Shown here: positions 9,257 to 18,861 of the stretch, piece after piece
How positions within the stretch are numbered: position 1 is the stretch's first letter
Layout: every line of letters begins with the position of its first letter
NCBI RefSeq assembly: GCF_003201875.1
Contig: NZ_QJKD01000002.1
Coordinates: 62,001 to 126,000, forward strand
DNA: 64,000 nt
Direction: 5' to 3'
Source: Hungatella effluvii
Lineage (GTDB): Bacteria; Bacillota; Clostridia; Lachnospirales; Lachnospiraceae
Translations under genes and position numbers: made by a program
The notes under the pieces: model-generated
What the model saw: the letters and a program-made list of their open reading frames with translations, nothing else
Database searches by the model: none
Told to the model about the DNA's origin: nothing

Positions 9257-9838
9257 TCAGTCCCTGTCCGCTTCCCCCTCCGGGAAAATAATTTTATAAA
9301 CAGGAAAGTAGATCACCATCTGTACCCCTCCGTTAATCACTGTGATAATAAGATTATACACTGCTGGCGGCAGATAATTTCTGCAGACGGGAACGTAAAA
9401 GGACATCAGCAGACTGCAGGTGACCGTGATGACGATCCAGGCTGCCGCATACCAGGCCATCTGGTACCAGATATTTCCGTGGGAGTGAAAGGCAAAATTC
9501 CGCTGCATGGGAAAGTTCACACACTGAGCGATCAACAGAGTGACTGCAAATGCTGAAAAATAGCCCATACCTCCCAAAGCATCTCCGGTAACCGGGTAAT
9601 TAAACACATAGGTATCTACTACTCCAAACTGCAGGTGAATAAGCTGGCATGGGATACTGCACCAGTCTGTGGCCCGGTAAATGATCCCGGGAAGAAACGT
9701 CAGCAAAAGATACTGCAGAAGCGTTACCAGCAGGGAAAATAGATAGAATTTTATAAACTGGACCAGCATTTTTGCCAGCTTTGGATGGCTTTTTTCAAAG
9801 GCAGACCAACCGTTTCTGTTTATCGCTGTCGTATTCAT
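9257..9838 (-). CDS. GtrA-like membrane protein
   Basis: A 193-residue protein with four predicted membrane helices. QFIKFYLFSLLVTLLQYLLL near the amino end and the NFPMQRNFAFHS segment near residue 110 fit the GtrA family, whose members are linked to moving undecaprenyl-phosphate-bound sugars across the membrane. Its start overlaps the stop of the GH2 gene by 4 bases, so it is the last gene of a four-gene minus-strand unit. No glycosyltransferase is next to it, which is unlike many GtrA loci; a role in surface-glycan handling is inference. Confidence 0.75.
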   Translation of the reverse strand: MNTTAINRNGWSAFEKSHPKLAKMLVQFIKFYLFSLLVTLLQYLLLTFLPGIIYRATDWCSIPCQLIHLQFGVVDTYVFNYPVTGDALGGMGYFSAFAVTLLIAQCVNFPMQRNFAFHSHGNIWYQMAWYAAAWIVITVTCSLLMSFYVPVCRNYLPPAVYNLIITVINGGVQMVIYFPVYKIIFPEGEADRD

Positions 9839-12219
9839 TCTAAATCACTTCTTTCTGTAATTTTTATCCGCGTTTCCCCGGTATGGATGCCGTCGGCAGC
9901 TGACAGATGGATTTCGCCTCCACTGCCGGCCATGACAATTGCCAAAGCTTCGCCAAAGTACGTATCCGTGGTGTCGGAAAGCCAGCCGTCACTGTTATAC
10001 GGACAGGCGCTGCCAAGAGCCGTCAGCTGCCCGCCAGTGACAGTGACTCGCACCCGGTGACGCTCCAGGGGCTTTATGACGCCGTTTAAATCGGTGTATT
10101 TCAGGCGGATAAAACAGAGTCTTCCCTGAGCAGTTTCGGTTTGGTCGGGAGTGGCTTTTAATACGGTTTCCTCTCCCGCAGTCATAAGCGATGACCGGGC
10201 GATTTCTTTTCCGGAGTGATCGTAAGAGATGGCCATGATCTCTCCGTTTTCATAGGCTGTATGAAAAAGGGTGCGGCATGTATTTTTCAACACTTTCTTT
10301 CCAACGGATTTACCGTTAATTAGCAATTCTACGGAAGCAGCCCGTGCATACACCTCGATCTCCGCCCTGTACCCTTCACAGCCGCGGAAAGACCAGCTTT
10401 CCAGTGCATTTGTCATCTTCCAGGCGGAGGGAGAATGCTTTTCTCCAGTATGATTAACCGGCCGGACGGCAATAACAGGCCCTTTCTCCAGTTCGAATGC
10501 GACACGGGTATAGGCCGCTTCTGCCAGAGGCCTGCCGGTGAGATCGATTCTTCCGGATCCGGCCGATATCCAGCCAGGGCCGTGAGAAAAGTCGGGGGCA
10601 TAGTCTTTATACTCCCATGCGCCGATTCCGACTTCCCCCAGATAATCCATACCGGCCCACACAAAATCCCCGATGATACGAGGGTTCTTTTTAGCCAGCT
10701 CCCAGAACGCATACGCATCCTTGCAGAAGGTTTCGCTGCCCAGAATCAAACGGTTCGGATATTTTTTTAAATCATGGCAGTATCTCAGGATTCCGTAGTT
10801 GTATCCGGCAATATCCATGGAGGCAAAGGCGTCTCTCGTCCTCACATCACAGCCGTGAAGGGTGGCGCCCAGTTTCATGGTATTGTCACCCAAAAGCCCA
10901 GCCAGATTGTTGAAGAACTCACTGCCCACCGCTTTTGGTTTTCCTGCCTTTTTGACTTCTTTTCTGGCTTTTTTGTCATTGTAGACGCCAAAGCCTATGG
11001 AGCTTAGAAAGTTAAAGAAAATGTTAATTCCACAGGTTACAGGGCGGTCATCCAGGGTATGTAAGTATTCTGTCATGTCCTTTGTCAGCTGTATTCCTTT
11101 TCTCTGGGCTGTTTCAGAAACTTCATTTCCTGTAGAATACAGGATTACACTGGGGTGATTGTAGTCTTTATCCACCATATCCTTTAAATCTTCCCGCCAC
11201 CAGTCCTCAAAATATCGGACGTAGTCATATTCAGTTTTGTGGATGTACCAGGCATCCACATACTCGTCCATGACAAGCATACCCTGCCGGTCACAGACAT
11301 TCAGGAAGGCTTTGGAGCAGGGATTGTGAGCGGAACGAAGCGCATTGTAGCCGTTTTCCATCAGAATACGGACCTTTCGTTCCTCAGCCTCGGGATAAGC
11401 GCAGGCGCCCAGCAGACCATTGTCATGGTGAATACAGGCGCCGCGCAGAATGACGCGTTTTCCATTGATGCAGAGGCCATCGCTTCCATATGATATGGTG
11501 CGTATTCCAAATATTACAGTTTCTTCATCTGTTCCGAATGTTACCCGGCAGGTGTACAGTTCTCCTTTTCCGGGTTCCCACAGTCTGGCATTGGGGATTT
11601 CTGCTTTCATGACAAGCTCACCGGTGGTAAAAGCAGAGTGGCTGAACACGTCTTTTCCACCGTCAAAGACGGAAACGTTCACTGCGCCTTTACCCTCCGT
11701 CATTATCCGGATCTCAATGACTGCCGGATGAAGGCTTACGGTGCGGATTTTTACACCGTTTAAGAGGATTCTCTGCTGGTCTGAGATCCACATCACCACC
11801 GGACGGTAGATGCCGGCGCCGGAATACCAGCGGCTGTTTGGCTGGTCACTGTTTCTTGCGATTACCTGTATTTCATTGGCTTGGCCGAAGTTTAAATAAC
11901 CTTCTGTATCTACATAGAAATTGGTGTATCCATACGGACGGAAGGCTGCTTTTTTTCCGTTAAGTATTATTTCTGCGTTATGGTAAACGCCTTCAAATTC
12001 TAAAATAATCTTTTTACCTTCGTACTCCTGCGGGATGTAGAAGGTTTTGGTATATAAATAGTCATGGCCCTCGTACCAGCCGGTGTTGATGCCGCCAGGG
12101 CTTAAGGAAGAACGAGCTTCCTTAAGCATGGCGTCATGGGGGAGAGCGGCCGGAGTGGCCGTCTCCTCCGATTCCAGGTGTCTATAGAACCACCCGTCGT
12201 TGAACGCAGCAGCTTTCAT
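9835..12219 (-). CDS. glycoside hydrolase family 2 (beta-galactosidase/mannosidase/glucuronidase clan)
   Basis: Retaining exo-glycosidase of 794 residues with the GH2 layout: jelly-roll sugar-binding domain (about 5-150), immunoglobulin-like domain (about 155-240), TIM barrel (about 245-560) and C-terminal beta domains, the DUF4982-like part near 600-660. Acid/base Glu366 sits in YSTGNEVSE and the nucleophile is Glu496 in LILGSETF. The active-site region RSAHNP (295-300) is also present. There is no signal peptide, so it acts in the cytoplasm on imported oligosaccharides. Substrate cannot be fixed from motifs: the sequence is of the short GalA/LacZ-2 type that includes galactosidases and uronidases. 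Confidence 0.9.
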   Translation of the reverse strand: MKAAAFNDGWFYRHLESEETATPAALPHDAMLKEARSSLSPGGINTGWYEGHDYLYTKTFYIPQEYEGKKIILEFEGVYHNAEIILNGKKAAFRPYGYTNFYVDTEGYLNFGQANEIQVIARNSDQPNSRWYSGAGIYRPVVMWISDQQRILLNGVKIRTVSLHPAVIEIRIMTEGKGAVNVSVFDGGKDVFSHSAFTTGELVMKAEIPNARLWEPGKGELYTCRVTFGTDEETVIFGIRTISYGSDGLCINGKRVILRGACIHHDNGLLGACAYPEAEERKVRILMENGYNALRSAHNPCSKAFLNVCDRQGMLVMDEYVDAWYIHKTEYDYVRYFEDWWREDLKDMVDKDYNHPSVILYSTGNEVSETAQRKGIQLTKDMTEYLHTLDDRPVTCGINIFFNFLSSIGFGVYNDKKARKEVKKAGKPKAVGSEFFNNLAGLLGDNTMKLGATLHGCDVRTRDAFASMDIAGYNYGILRYCHDLKKYPNRLILGSETFCKDAYAFWELAKKNPRIIGDFVWAGMDYLGEVGIGAWEYKDYAPDFSHGPGWISAGSGRIDLTGRPLAEAAYTRVAFELEKGPVIAVRPVNHTGEKHSPSAWKMTNALESWSFRGCEGYRAEIEVYARAASVELLINGKSVGKKVLKNTCRTLFHTAYENGEIMAISYDHSGKEIARSSLMTAGEETVLKATPDQTETAQGRLCFIRLKYTDLNGVIKPLERHRVRVTVTGGQLTALGSACPYNSDGWLSDTTDTYFGEALAIVMAGSGGEIHLSAADGIHTGETRIKITERSDLE

Positions 12220-12229
12220 GGTGGTATAT

Positions 12230-12652
12230 TCAACTCCCTTCTTTTACCTGCTTACAAAAACTTGCCGCAATGCAGGCTGCCATAGTCAGTACGTAGAAGA
12301 CGACAGCAGTGAAAAATGATGCGTGAAGAGGCGCAAAGTTGGCATTATGGGCGGCAAGACCGCCGAGCCATTCCATTCTGCCTGTGATAAAGCGTACCAG
12401 ACAGAATGCGGACAGTAAAGCTGCCAAAAATGAGGCTGTGTTATAATAAGTTTTTCCAGTTTTCGTCTGATTGAAAGCCATCACGGCCAGCTGGACGGCA
12501 ATGGCGGCCACTGTCAAAAGATAGACGGAGCCAGGGGTATTTTCACCGTCCTGTGCCATCATGGCGTAAGAGATCATGGCGATCACCGCCAATATGACGG
12601 AGGCGGCCGAGATATAGAATCCCGCTGCTTGTTTCTTTAAAAAGTGATTCAT
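12230..12652 (-). CDS. small membrane protein, four helices
   Basis: An unrecognised 140-residue integral membrane protein with four hydrophobic helices (about 8-30, 43-62, 72-92 and 110-130). The chosen ATG is one base after the stop of the GH3 gene and 8 bases after GGAGGGG; a longer frame exists upstream but has no ribosome site and would overlap the GH3 end. It lies between two glycosidases in an operon whose GH3 enzyme is membrane anchored, so it may be an assembly or accessory subunit; nothing in the sequence shows a reaction. Confidence 0.75.
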   Translation of the reverse strand: MNHFLKKQAAGFYISAASVILAVIAMISYAMMAQDGENTPGSVYLLTVAAIAVQLAVMAFNQTKTGKTYYNTASFLAALLSAFCLVRFITGRMEWLGGLAAHNANFAPLHASFFTAVVFYVLTMAACIAASFCKQVKEGS

Positions 12653-12653
12653 C

Positions 12654-15600
12654 CTATTTCCCCTCCTTATTTCTACGGTTCCGGACAAGAATCCGTGTAT
12701 TTACCAGGTACAGAATAAAGCTTACAGCCGCCAGTGCGGCCAGGGCGATACTGATGCCGTTCAGCGCTGCTTTCCACCAGGGAGTGACTCTTACGATGGT
12801 AGAGTTGGAGGACACTCCGTTCATGGCATTGCTATTTACATAAGTGTAGAGAATCCTGTGACAGGACTCACGTACTCCCGACAGCAGCGTTAAGTCATTT
12901 TTCAGTGATTCTGCATTAATGGCGGAGAAATCACTGATCATGTTGTCAAATGCGTTGGTTCCGGAGGTGATGGAAGCGTAAGGGTACATTAAGTCACTAA
13001 ATGCAAAATCTGTGATCGTATAACCTTCAAATCCCCATTCGTCCCTCAGAATGCTGACCTGAAGCGGTTCAGAATAGGTGACATGTGTAACTCCGACACG
13101 GTTGAATGCCGTCATGGTACCCATGGAGCCGCCCTCATCTGGGAGGAAGGCTCCCTCGAAGGCGCGAAGCTGGATTTCCCGCGCAGCCTGCTCATTCATA
13201 AAGGTAGCCACACCCTGGCGGTTGGTTTCCTGATCATTAAAGGCAAAATGCTTTGGCCCCGCTACGCTGCCGTACCGCTGACCCTCCGCGCAGATTTCCG
13301 CGGCCATTAAGTTTGTGAGCATGGCATCCTCAGAGAAGTACTCGTAGTTACGGCCTGAATACGGCGTGCGGTGAAGATTACAGCCGGGCGCCCAGATCTC
13401 GGTATAGCCGGACCAGAGGGAATCTTCCCCATTCACTCTTCCGCGTTCTTTCGCAAGCTCAGGATTAAAGGAAGCGGCCAGAACCGGCTCTGTGCAGAAT
13501 GTGGTAAAATTGTAATTGCGTATGTAATCGGATTCCGTACCGTCGATGTGGTAGACAGCTTCCGTATCCGTATTGAATTTGGCATCGTATCCAATGGGGC
13601 CATCCTTGTCGAGGCTGCCGCCGTAGTTGATGGTTGCGACAGGAGTCGTGTGCTCGCAGGCATCTGTGACAAGCTGGGCCATCTCATCCGCTGTCATCTG
13701 GTTTAAGATGCTTTCCCAGAGCTCGTCGTCGTAGGCTGCGCCGCGCATTGTGATTAAGTTATAGCTTGTTTCCGCAGAACCGGTCACAATCGGGGAGGTA
13801 TCGGAAGATCCTGCCTCGTAGATTTCAGTGGTCAGCCAGGGAATCATCTCAGAGGTTGCCTCCAGTCCGTCATAGCCATCGGACCAGGTTCCGCTCCAGT
13901 CATTTCTGGAAAGGTATGTGACGGTTCCCGGCTTCCAGTAATTATAATCAGCATCCTCCAGCTGATTGGTGATTTTAGTCTCTCCGTCAAAGGCAAAGGA
14001 GTAGTTTTCCATATCGCTGTCTGTTTTCGACCAGTGATATGCGTTCCCAGCATTTCCGTCGTAATCCATTCCTTCCCCGGATGTCATACCCTTTGCAGCC
14101 AGAATATGGTTCAACGCATCATGGGCGCCGTTGCCGATTGAAAAGTAGTAGTCTCCTGCTTCCATGATGTAGGTTTTTGCGTTCTTGTAATCGTAGCTGG
14201 CCAGATATTTTAAGTCGATGTCGATGGTGAGTGTCTCCGATTCTCCAGGCTCCAGAGTCTGAGTCTTGTCGAAGGCCATCAGCTGAACCGCCGCCTTTTC
14301 TACCTGGTTTGCCCTGTCATAGTCCGTGTAGGGCGACTGGGCATATATCTGAACCGCATCCTTTCCGGCAGTGGTTCCGGTATTGGTCACAGTAACTGTG
14401 ACGGCTGCCGATTTGTTTTCCTCATCCACCTCCACACTGTCCAAAGTCTGGGTAAATGTGGTGTAGGACAGTCCATAGCCGAATCCATAGGAGACTTCAT
14501 CGTCATAATTCCAGGAATCACTGCCGTTTGATGCACCTGGGGCCGAATCTGCGCTGCCCGCACCCAGTACACAATCCTCATACCGGGTTTCATAGTATTT
14601 ATACCCCAGGTAGATGCCTTCCGCCTGAACCAGATAGTAGCTCCCATAGTTTCCCAGATTCTCCGCCTCTGCATTGGAAAAGGTAAAGCTGCCTGCGTTT
14701 TGCCAGGCAGGGGAGGAGACGGAGCTGACTGCATAGGTATCGGGGAGGTGGCCGGAGGGGGTTTCTCTGCCTGTAAGGATATCGGCTACCCCATAGAGTC
14801 CGTGGGTACCCGGTTCGCCGATCCAGAGTATGGAATCGATATCCGGGTCCTGTTTAAGCGGTTCGATCTCCATGGCAGCAGAGCCGTTTAAGATAACGAT
14901 CACCTTATCAAAATTCTGCTTGGCCTCATCGATTAAAGCCTGTTCCTCCTTTGTGATGGATAGACTGCCTTCTTCTAAATCGCTGCCTTCCCCTTCCAGA
15001 CGACAGAGCATGACAATGGCTGCATCGCCGTAGGAGGAATAGCTGTCTCTCCAGCCTTCAAAAGCTGCTGATGCATCCGCCTCCAAAGCACCTCGGGACC
15101 GGGTGGCCAGCTCCACCTTTTCATTATCCCAGGGACCGCTGGTGGTGACGCTTCCGTCCCGTCCGGTGGAGTCGATCACGCAGTTTTCGGGGATGCCGGT
15201 TTTTCTATACCACTCCCGAACCGTCTCATTAATGTGGATGCCGGATTCTGTAAATACCTGGTAAATAGGCACAATCTGGTCTGTGTTTTTGATAACGCCT
15301 CCGCCCTGGGCACCGGCATAGACAGGGCTGACGCCGCCGATGCCAAATACGGTGACGTTGACGCCGCCGGTTCCCAGCGGCAGAGCATTGTTCTCATTTT
15401 TTAAGAGCACCGAGCCCTCTGCTTCAATTTGTTTATTCAAGTTCTCCCTGTAGTCCACCAGTTCCTGGGCAGATGCGAAACCAGATTGAAAATAGACGCT
15501 GCTTTCTGCTTTCCCTGAATCTACGCTGATTACCCTTGAGGACTGTGTGCCGAAAATAGAATTAATTCGCGCCTCCATGGTGCCGGCAATCGATGTCCCG

Positions 15601-15680
15601 CCCAGCACGACTGCGAGAAGACAGCAGCTCGTTGTGGTAAGCCCATGCCATAGGCGCTGTGATGTACTTGTAACCCTCAT
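12654..15680 (-). CDS. membrane-anchored, domain-permuted GH3 beta-glucosidase
   Basis: A 1008-residue family 3 glycosidase. Its domains are in the reverse of the usual order: the alpha/beta sandwich comes first (about 85-380; EGSVLLKNENNALPL), then a fibronectin-like domain (about 390-540), then the catalytic barrel (about 670-930) with AGPKHFAFNDQE and the nucleophile Asp in GFEGYTITDF. This permutation is known from Ruminococcus-type BgxA enzymes. It has a hydrophobic segment near residues 15-35 and a second near 968-992 followed by RNRRNKEGK, so both ends appear held in the membrane with the enzyme outside. A 2-helix anchored GH3 is unusual. Ribosome site GGAGGAAGG; first gene of the unit. 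Confidence 0.9.
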   Translation of the reverse strand: MRVTSTSQRLWHGLTTTSCCLLAVVLGGTSIAGTMEARINSIFGTQSSRVISVDSGKAESSVYFQSGFASAQELVDYRENLNKQIEAEGSVLLKNENNALPLGTGGVNVTVFGIGGVSPVYAGAQGGGVIKNTDQIVPIYQVFTESGIHINETVREWYRKTGIPENCVIDSTGRDGSVTTSGPWDNEKVELATRSRGALEADASAAFEGWRDSYSSYGDAAIVMLCRLEGEGSDLEEGSLSITKEEQALIDEAKQNFDKVIVILNGSAAMEIEPLKQDPDIDSILWIGEPGTHGLYGVADILTGRETPSGHLPDTYAVSSVSSPAWQNAGSFTFSNAEAENLGNYGSYYLVQAEGIYLGYKYYETRYEDCVLGAGSADSAPGASNGSDSWNYDDEVSYGFGYGLSYTTFTQTLDSVEVDEENKSAAVTVTVTNTGTTAGKDAVQIYAQSPYTDYDRANQVEKAAVQLMAFDKTQTLEPGESETLTIDIDLKYLASYDYKNAKTYIMEAGDYYFSIGNGAHDALNHILAAKGMTSGEGMDYDGNAGNAYHWSKTDSDMENYSFAFDGETKITNQLEDADYNYWKPGTVTYLSRNDWSGTWSDGYDGLEATSEMIPWLTTEIYEAGSSDTSPIVTGSAETSYNLITMRGAAYDDELWESILNQMTADEMAQLVTDACEHTTPVATINYGGSLDKDGPIGYDAKFNTDTEAVYHIDGTESDYIRNYNFTTFCTEPVLAASFNPELAKERGRVNGEDSLWSGYTEIWAPGCNLHRTPYSGRNYEYFSEDAMLTNLMAAEICAEGQRYGSVAGPKHFAFNDQETNRQGVATFMNEQAAREIQLRAFEGAFLPDEGGSMGTMTAFNRVGVTHVTYSEPLQVSILRDEWGFEGYTITDFAFSDLMYPYASITSGTNAFDNMISDFSAINAESLKNDLTLLSGVRESCHRILYTYVNSNAMNGVSSNSTIVRVTPWWKAALNGISIALAALAAVSFILYLVNTRILVRNRRNKEGK

Positions 15681-15710
15681 AACCTTCCTCCTTCATATGA
15701 TAATTGCACA

Positions 15711-15749
15711 TTAATATTGAAGAATAGAATCATTTGCGTTCAATATTAA
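15711..15749 (-). promoter_or_regulatory. inverted repeat upstream of the glycosidase operon, probable operator
   Basis: Perfect 11-base arms TTAATATTGAA and TTCAATATTAA separated by 17 bases, ending 31 bases before the GH3 start. The centres of the arms are about 28 bases apart, close to three helical turns, as expected for a dimeric regulator binding two sites. The adjacent LytTR regulator is a candidate binder by position only. Confidence 0.55.
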
Positions 15750-15863
15750 CGTGAAAAATAAATAAAATATATCCTGTCGAGCTATATATTATCATATAAA
15801 TTCATAAAAAAAAGGGTTCTCTCGCAAGTGGCGGAAACTTCCGCGTAAGTGGTCGGAAAACAG

Positions 15864-15903
15864 AAAAAACGTGTACGATTTGATGAAATCGCACACGTTT
15901 TTT
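15864..15903 (-). terminator. terminator downstream of the GHKL/LytTR pair
   Basis: AAAAAACGTGTACGATTT and AAATCGCACACGTTTTTT form a long stem (one A-C mismatch) with a GATG loop and A/T runs on both sides, so it can stop transcripts in either direction. It lies 15 bases after the sensor kinase stop. Confidence 0.85.
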
Positions 15904-15917
15904 CTGCCCTTTATCTG

Positions 15918-17207
15918 TTATATCAATGGAAATAGGAGGTTTAGGGAGAAGATATTATCTGCACTCTGGATAGACATGGTCCCACCGTATTTCTCTGTAA
16001 TAAAGCGAATACTTTTCAGACCATAGCCATGGTAGGCGCGGTCGGCTTTTGTGGTCACCGGAAGGCCGTCTTCAAAGGTTAGCGGTCGGTCAAAATAGTT
16101 TTCCATGTGGATGACGAGACAGTTGGCCCTGGCTGATACATTCATGCTGATAATTCTTTTTTCCTCATCTGCTAATCCGCAGACGCTTTCGATCGCATTC
16201 TCCATCGCATTGCCGAATAGGGAGCAGATATCTGTGGGACTGATAAAGCCCAGGCGGCGGCCATCGACAATATAGCTGAAACGGATTCCGAATTTCTCGC
16301 AGTAGAGTCCCTTTTCCGCCAGGATAACATCGAGAGAATCGTTGCCTGTTTTAGCAAAAGCGTCATAGATCATAATGGCGTCTTCCAGTTCTTTGATACT
16401 TCTGTCATGCTCGCTCTGGCTTTCCGCGTAGCGCAGGGCGGAAATCTGGTGTTTTAAGTCGTGGCATTTCAGATTGATCAGTTCGATGGTCTCTCTGGAA
16501 ATAGCGTGCTGCTCCTGTTCCATATGGAGAACCTGCTTCATAATCTCATTTTGTTTTTGAATATTTCCCCATTCGAACATGCCGAACTGGAGAACAAGCA
16601 GAAGAATACAGCAGAAGCAGTCAAATAAATTACAGCCGATAGTTTCTGTTTCTGTCATGGTGGTCCAGAGGCTGACACAGTATACCATAAACATGGAAAA
16701 TAGGGTAAATGCAGTCAGGTAACGGTTTTTGACGGCGATATCCTCTCCCTTTTCCAGACGGCGTACAAAAACCAGATAGAAGGCGAGATAAAGGATCACG
16801 GCCAAAAACAGCTGGACGAACTGGCTCGTCATGGTATCACCGAGTGAGAGCGCCATATCGAATATTTTCGATACTGTGTGGACGAGATGCTGGATCACAC
16901 AGGCTGCTGTTCCGTAAAATGCCAGGTATTTAAAACCGGGGATTTCGAAGCAGTACCAGATCAGGACGAGTGATAGTACCAGCATGATTAGAAAACCAAA
17001 GGTAAACCAGTTTCCCACACGAAATCCGGACCAGAAAAAACTTTCAGGCAAAAGATAGGGAAGCAGACTGTAAACCGCTGTACCGGCAATGATCGTCGGC
17101 CAGAAGTTTTTTTGACGTTTCAGCTTTAGACAGAATAACAGCTCTGCGGCCAGAATCTGAATATGAAACGAATTGAGAAACAGCCAGGTTTGTTTGATAT
17201 TGCCCAT
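15918..17207 (-). CDS. GHKL-family sensor histidine kinase (AgrC/VirS-like)
   Basis: Membrane sensor of 429 residues. The first half has about six hydrophobic helices (residues 15-215). A helical dimerisation part follows with the phospho-acceptor His in LINLKCHDLKHQISALRY, then a GHKL ATPase with the N box FGNAMENAIESV and the G box HGYGLKSIRFITEKYGG. This is the AgrC-like arrangement that pairs with LytTR regulators; such pairs often sense peptides but no precursor peptide gene was found beside it. Start overlaps the regulator stop by one base (TGATG). Confidence 0.9.
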   Translation of the reverse strand: MGNIKQTWLFLNSFHIQILAAELLFCLKLKRQKNFWPTIIAGTAVYSLLPYLLPESFFWSGFRVGNWFTFGFLIMLVLSLVLIWYCFEIPGFKYLAFYGTAACVIQHLVHTVSKIFDMALSLGDTMTSQFVQLFLAVILYLAFYLVFVRRLEKGEDIAVKNRYLTAFTLFSMFMVYCVSLWTTMTETETIGCNLFDCFCCILLLVLQFGMFEWGNIQKQNEIMKQVLHMEQEQHAISRETIELINLKCHDLKHQISALRYAESQSEHDRSIKELEDAIMIYDAFAKTGNDSLDVILAEKGLYCEKFGIRFSYIVDGRRLGFISPTDICSLFGNAMENAIESVCGLADEEKRIISMNVSARANCLVIHMENYFDRPLTFEDGLPVTTKADRAYHGYGLKSIRFITEKYGGTMSIQSADNIFSLNLLFPLI

Positions 17208-17914
17208 CAGAAACCACCTCCCATATAGTCAGCCAGATTTTTCATAAAATCCTTTTTGCGGCGCCGGCTGATCGGAATCTCATCATCACCGATAAGGATA
17301 GAATTGGGGCGTACCTCTGTAATGTGCCTTAAGTTTACAAGATAACAGGAATTGCATTTTGTAAAATTGCAGGGAGCCAGAATCTCCTCTAAGTTCTTTA
17401 ACTGTCCGTATGATTCGTATGTATGGCCCTCTGTATGATAAATTAGAGTGTGATTGATGACTTCTATATAATAGAGGTCGCGGACAGAAACTCTTTTTAT
17501 TACATCTCCGGTATTGATGGTTATCTTTGTGTCCTTATGTTTTTCAATATAATGGATCACCCGGTTCAGTTTCATCTCAAAGTCGTAGTATTTCACTGGT
17601 TTTAAGATAAAATCGAGGGCGTTTACCTCATATCCCCGGATAGCGTACTGCGCCATGCTTGTGATAAAGATTAACGCTGTATCTTCATCGATCTTCCGCA
17701 GTTTTTTTGCCGCCTCCATGCCATCCATATGCGGCATTTTAATATCCATAAAAATCACATCGTAAACAGGCAGATAATCGCTGATAAATTCCAGGCCATT
17801 GTTAAAAAAGACCAGCTGACAATCCGTATGATGGGTCTGCTGGTACCGTTTTATGTAATTTTGTAATAAGGAAGCGCTGCTCTCGTCATCCTCAACGATT
17901 GCAATTTTAATCAT
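17207..17914 (-). CDS. LytTR-family response regulator
   Basis: Response regulator of 235 residues: receiver domain (about 1-120) with EDDE, phospho-acceptor Asp in YDVIFMDIKMPHMDG and Lys in DFILKPVKY, then a LytTR DNA-binding domain (about 135-230) with LYYIEVINHTLIYHT and CNSCYLVNLRHI. The ATG follows GGGGGGAGGGG. It precedes and is coupled to its kinase. LytTR proteins bind paired sites upstream of target promoters; the glycosidase operon is the nearest candidate target. Confidence 0.93.
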   Translation of the reverse strand: MIKIAIVEDDESSASLLQNYIKRYQQTHHTDCQLVFFNNGLEFISDYLPVYDVIFMDIKMPHMDGMEAAKKLRKIDEDTALIFITSMAQYAIRGYEVNALDFILKPVKYYDFEMKLNRVIHYIEKHKDTKITINTGDVIKRVSVRDLYYIEVINHTLIYHTEGHTYESYGQLKNLEEILAPCNFTKCNSCYLVNLRHITEVRPNSILIGDDEIPISRRRKKDFMKNLADYMGGGF

Positions 17915-17980
17915 TCGTTTCCCCTCCCCCCAGCGGTGGCAAATGGTTAATGGCAGTAATCCACCGCTATCAGTATACCA

Positions 17981-18020
17981 TCCCGAAGAGCGGCGCGCAA
18001 TAGAGCGCCGCTCTTCGGGA
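17981..18020 (-). other. perfect 16-bp inverted repeat without U-tract
   Basis: TCCCGAAGAGCGGCGC and its exact complement flank an 8-base loop. It lies between the methyltransferase stop and the LytTR regulator start. The stem is GC-rich and very stable but has no T-run on either side, so it is not a classical terminator. Confidence 0.7.
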
Positions 18021-18086
18021 AATGGAAGATAAGGAGGGGGTTACAGTGCGGACCGCAGACTAAAAGTGCTCTGCAGCGGAAACAGT

Positions 18087-18737
18087 TTAGGCCATGATAA
18101 AAGATGCATTAAATCTGTCTTTTCTGTATGGATCATAAAATCCGTCGCTGATATCCCAGCCCTCGAATTCCTCTGGTGAAAAGAGCAGATGCTCTTCCCG
18201 GTGAGAGCGGATTGGAAGCTCTCCGATCAGAACGCCCTTTTTAGCCACCCGAAGAAGTTCTTCCGTGGCCTTTTGGGCATATGTCTTATTATCAAAATAC
18301 AGAAATACGCCGTAGCAGATCACCTTGTCAAAGAATTGATCCTTAAACGGAAGGTCAGCCGCTTCACCGACCAGTACCGGGTTATGTAAAAGTTCGATGT
18401 GGCGTCTTACGAGAGTGGGAGAATAGTCGATGCCGGTATAGTCACAGTCCAGATACTGGGCCAGTGCGCCTGCACCGCAACCGACTTCCAGCACACGGTC
18501 CTCTTTTCTGATATCGAGCCGGCGGATAATCTCTGCGGCTACTTCTTTCATGTCAACCTGTGTCCTCTCATATCCATCAAATTCCAGAAGGTTTTCAAGG
18601 CCTCCGGCGGCCCTGCCCTTACGAGTCCAAATCTGTTTCCAGGTTTCTGCTTCCATGGTCGAGTTCTCGCTTGCGACTGCCTGTGATATAACGGGAGCGG
18701 TTACTGTGCCGTTACTGTTTTTCTCTGATCCAATCAT
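18087..18737 (-). CDS. class I SAM-dependent methyltransferase
   Basis: A soluble methyltransferase of 216 residues. The SAM-binding motif I is VLEVGCGAGALAQYL (about 82-96), followed by the acidic strand end in TGIDYSP and motif IV FDKVICYGVFLYF; a Methyltransf_11/25-type fold. The frame opens further upstream at a TTG, but the ATG used here is 7 bases after AGGAGG and is the convincing start. The amino end before the core (about 1-60) is variable in such enzymes, and the acceptor molecule is unknown. It stands alone on the minus strand, between the MATE exporter unit and the LytTR regulator. Confidence 0.88.
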   Translation of the reverse strand: MIGSEKNSNGTVTAPVISQAVASENSTMEAETWKQIWTRKGRAAGGLENLLEFDGYERTQVDMKEVAAEIIRRLDIRKEDRVLEVGCGAGALAQYLDCDYTGIDYSPTLVRRHIELLHNPVLVGEAADLPFKDQFFDKVICYGVFLYFDNKTYAQKATEELLRVAKKGVLIGELPIRSHREEHLLFSPEEFEGWDISDGFYDPYRKDRFNASFIMA

Positions 18738-18861
18738 GACTAATCCTCCTTGTGTTGTGCTAGTATTCAAAACTTGTTCAAAAAATATAAAATTTATAAA
18801 TTATTGAACATCCTAACAGCAAAAAAGCAGTTTGTCAATAGCATTTTACATTAAAATATTT

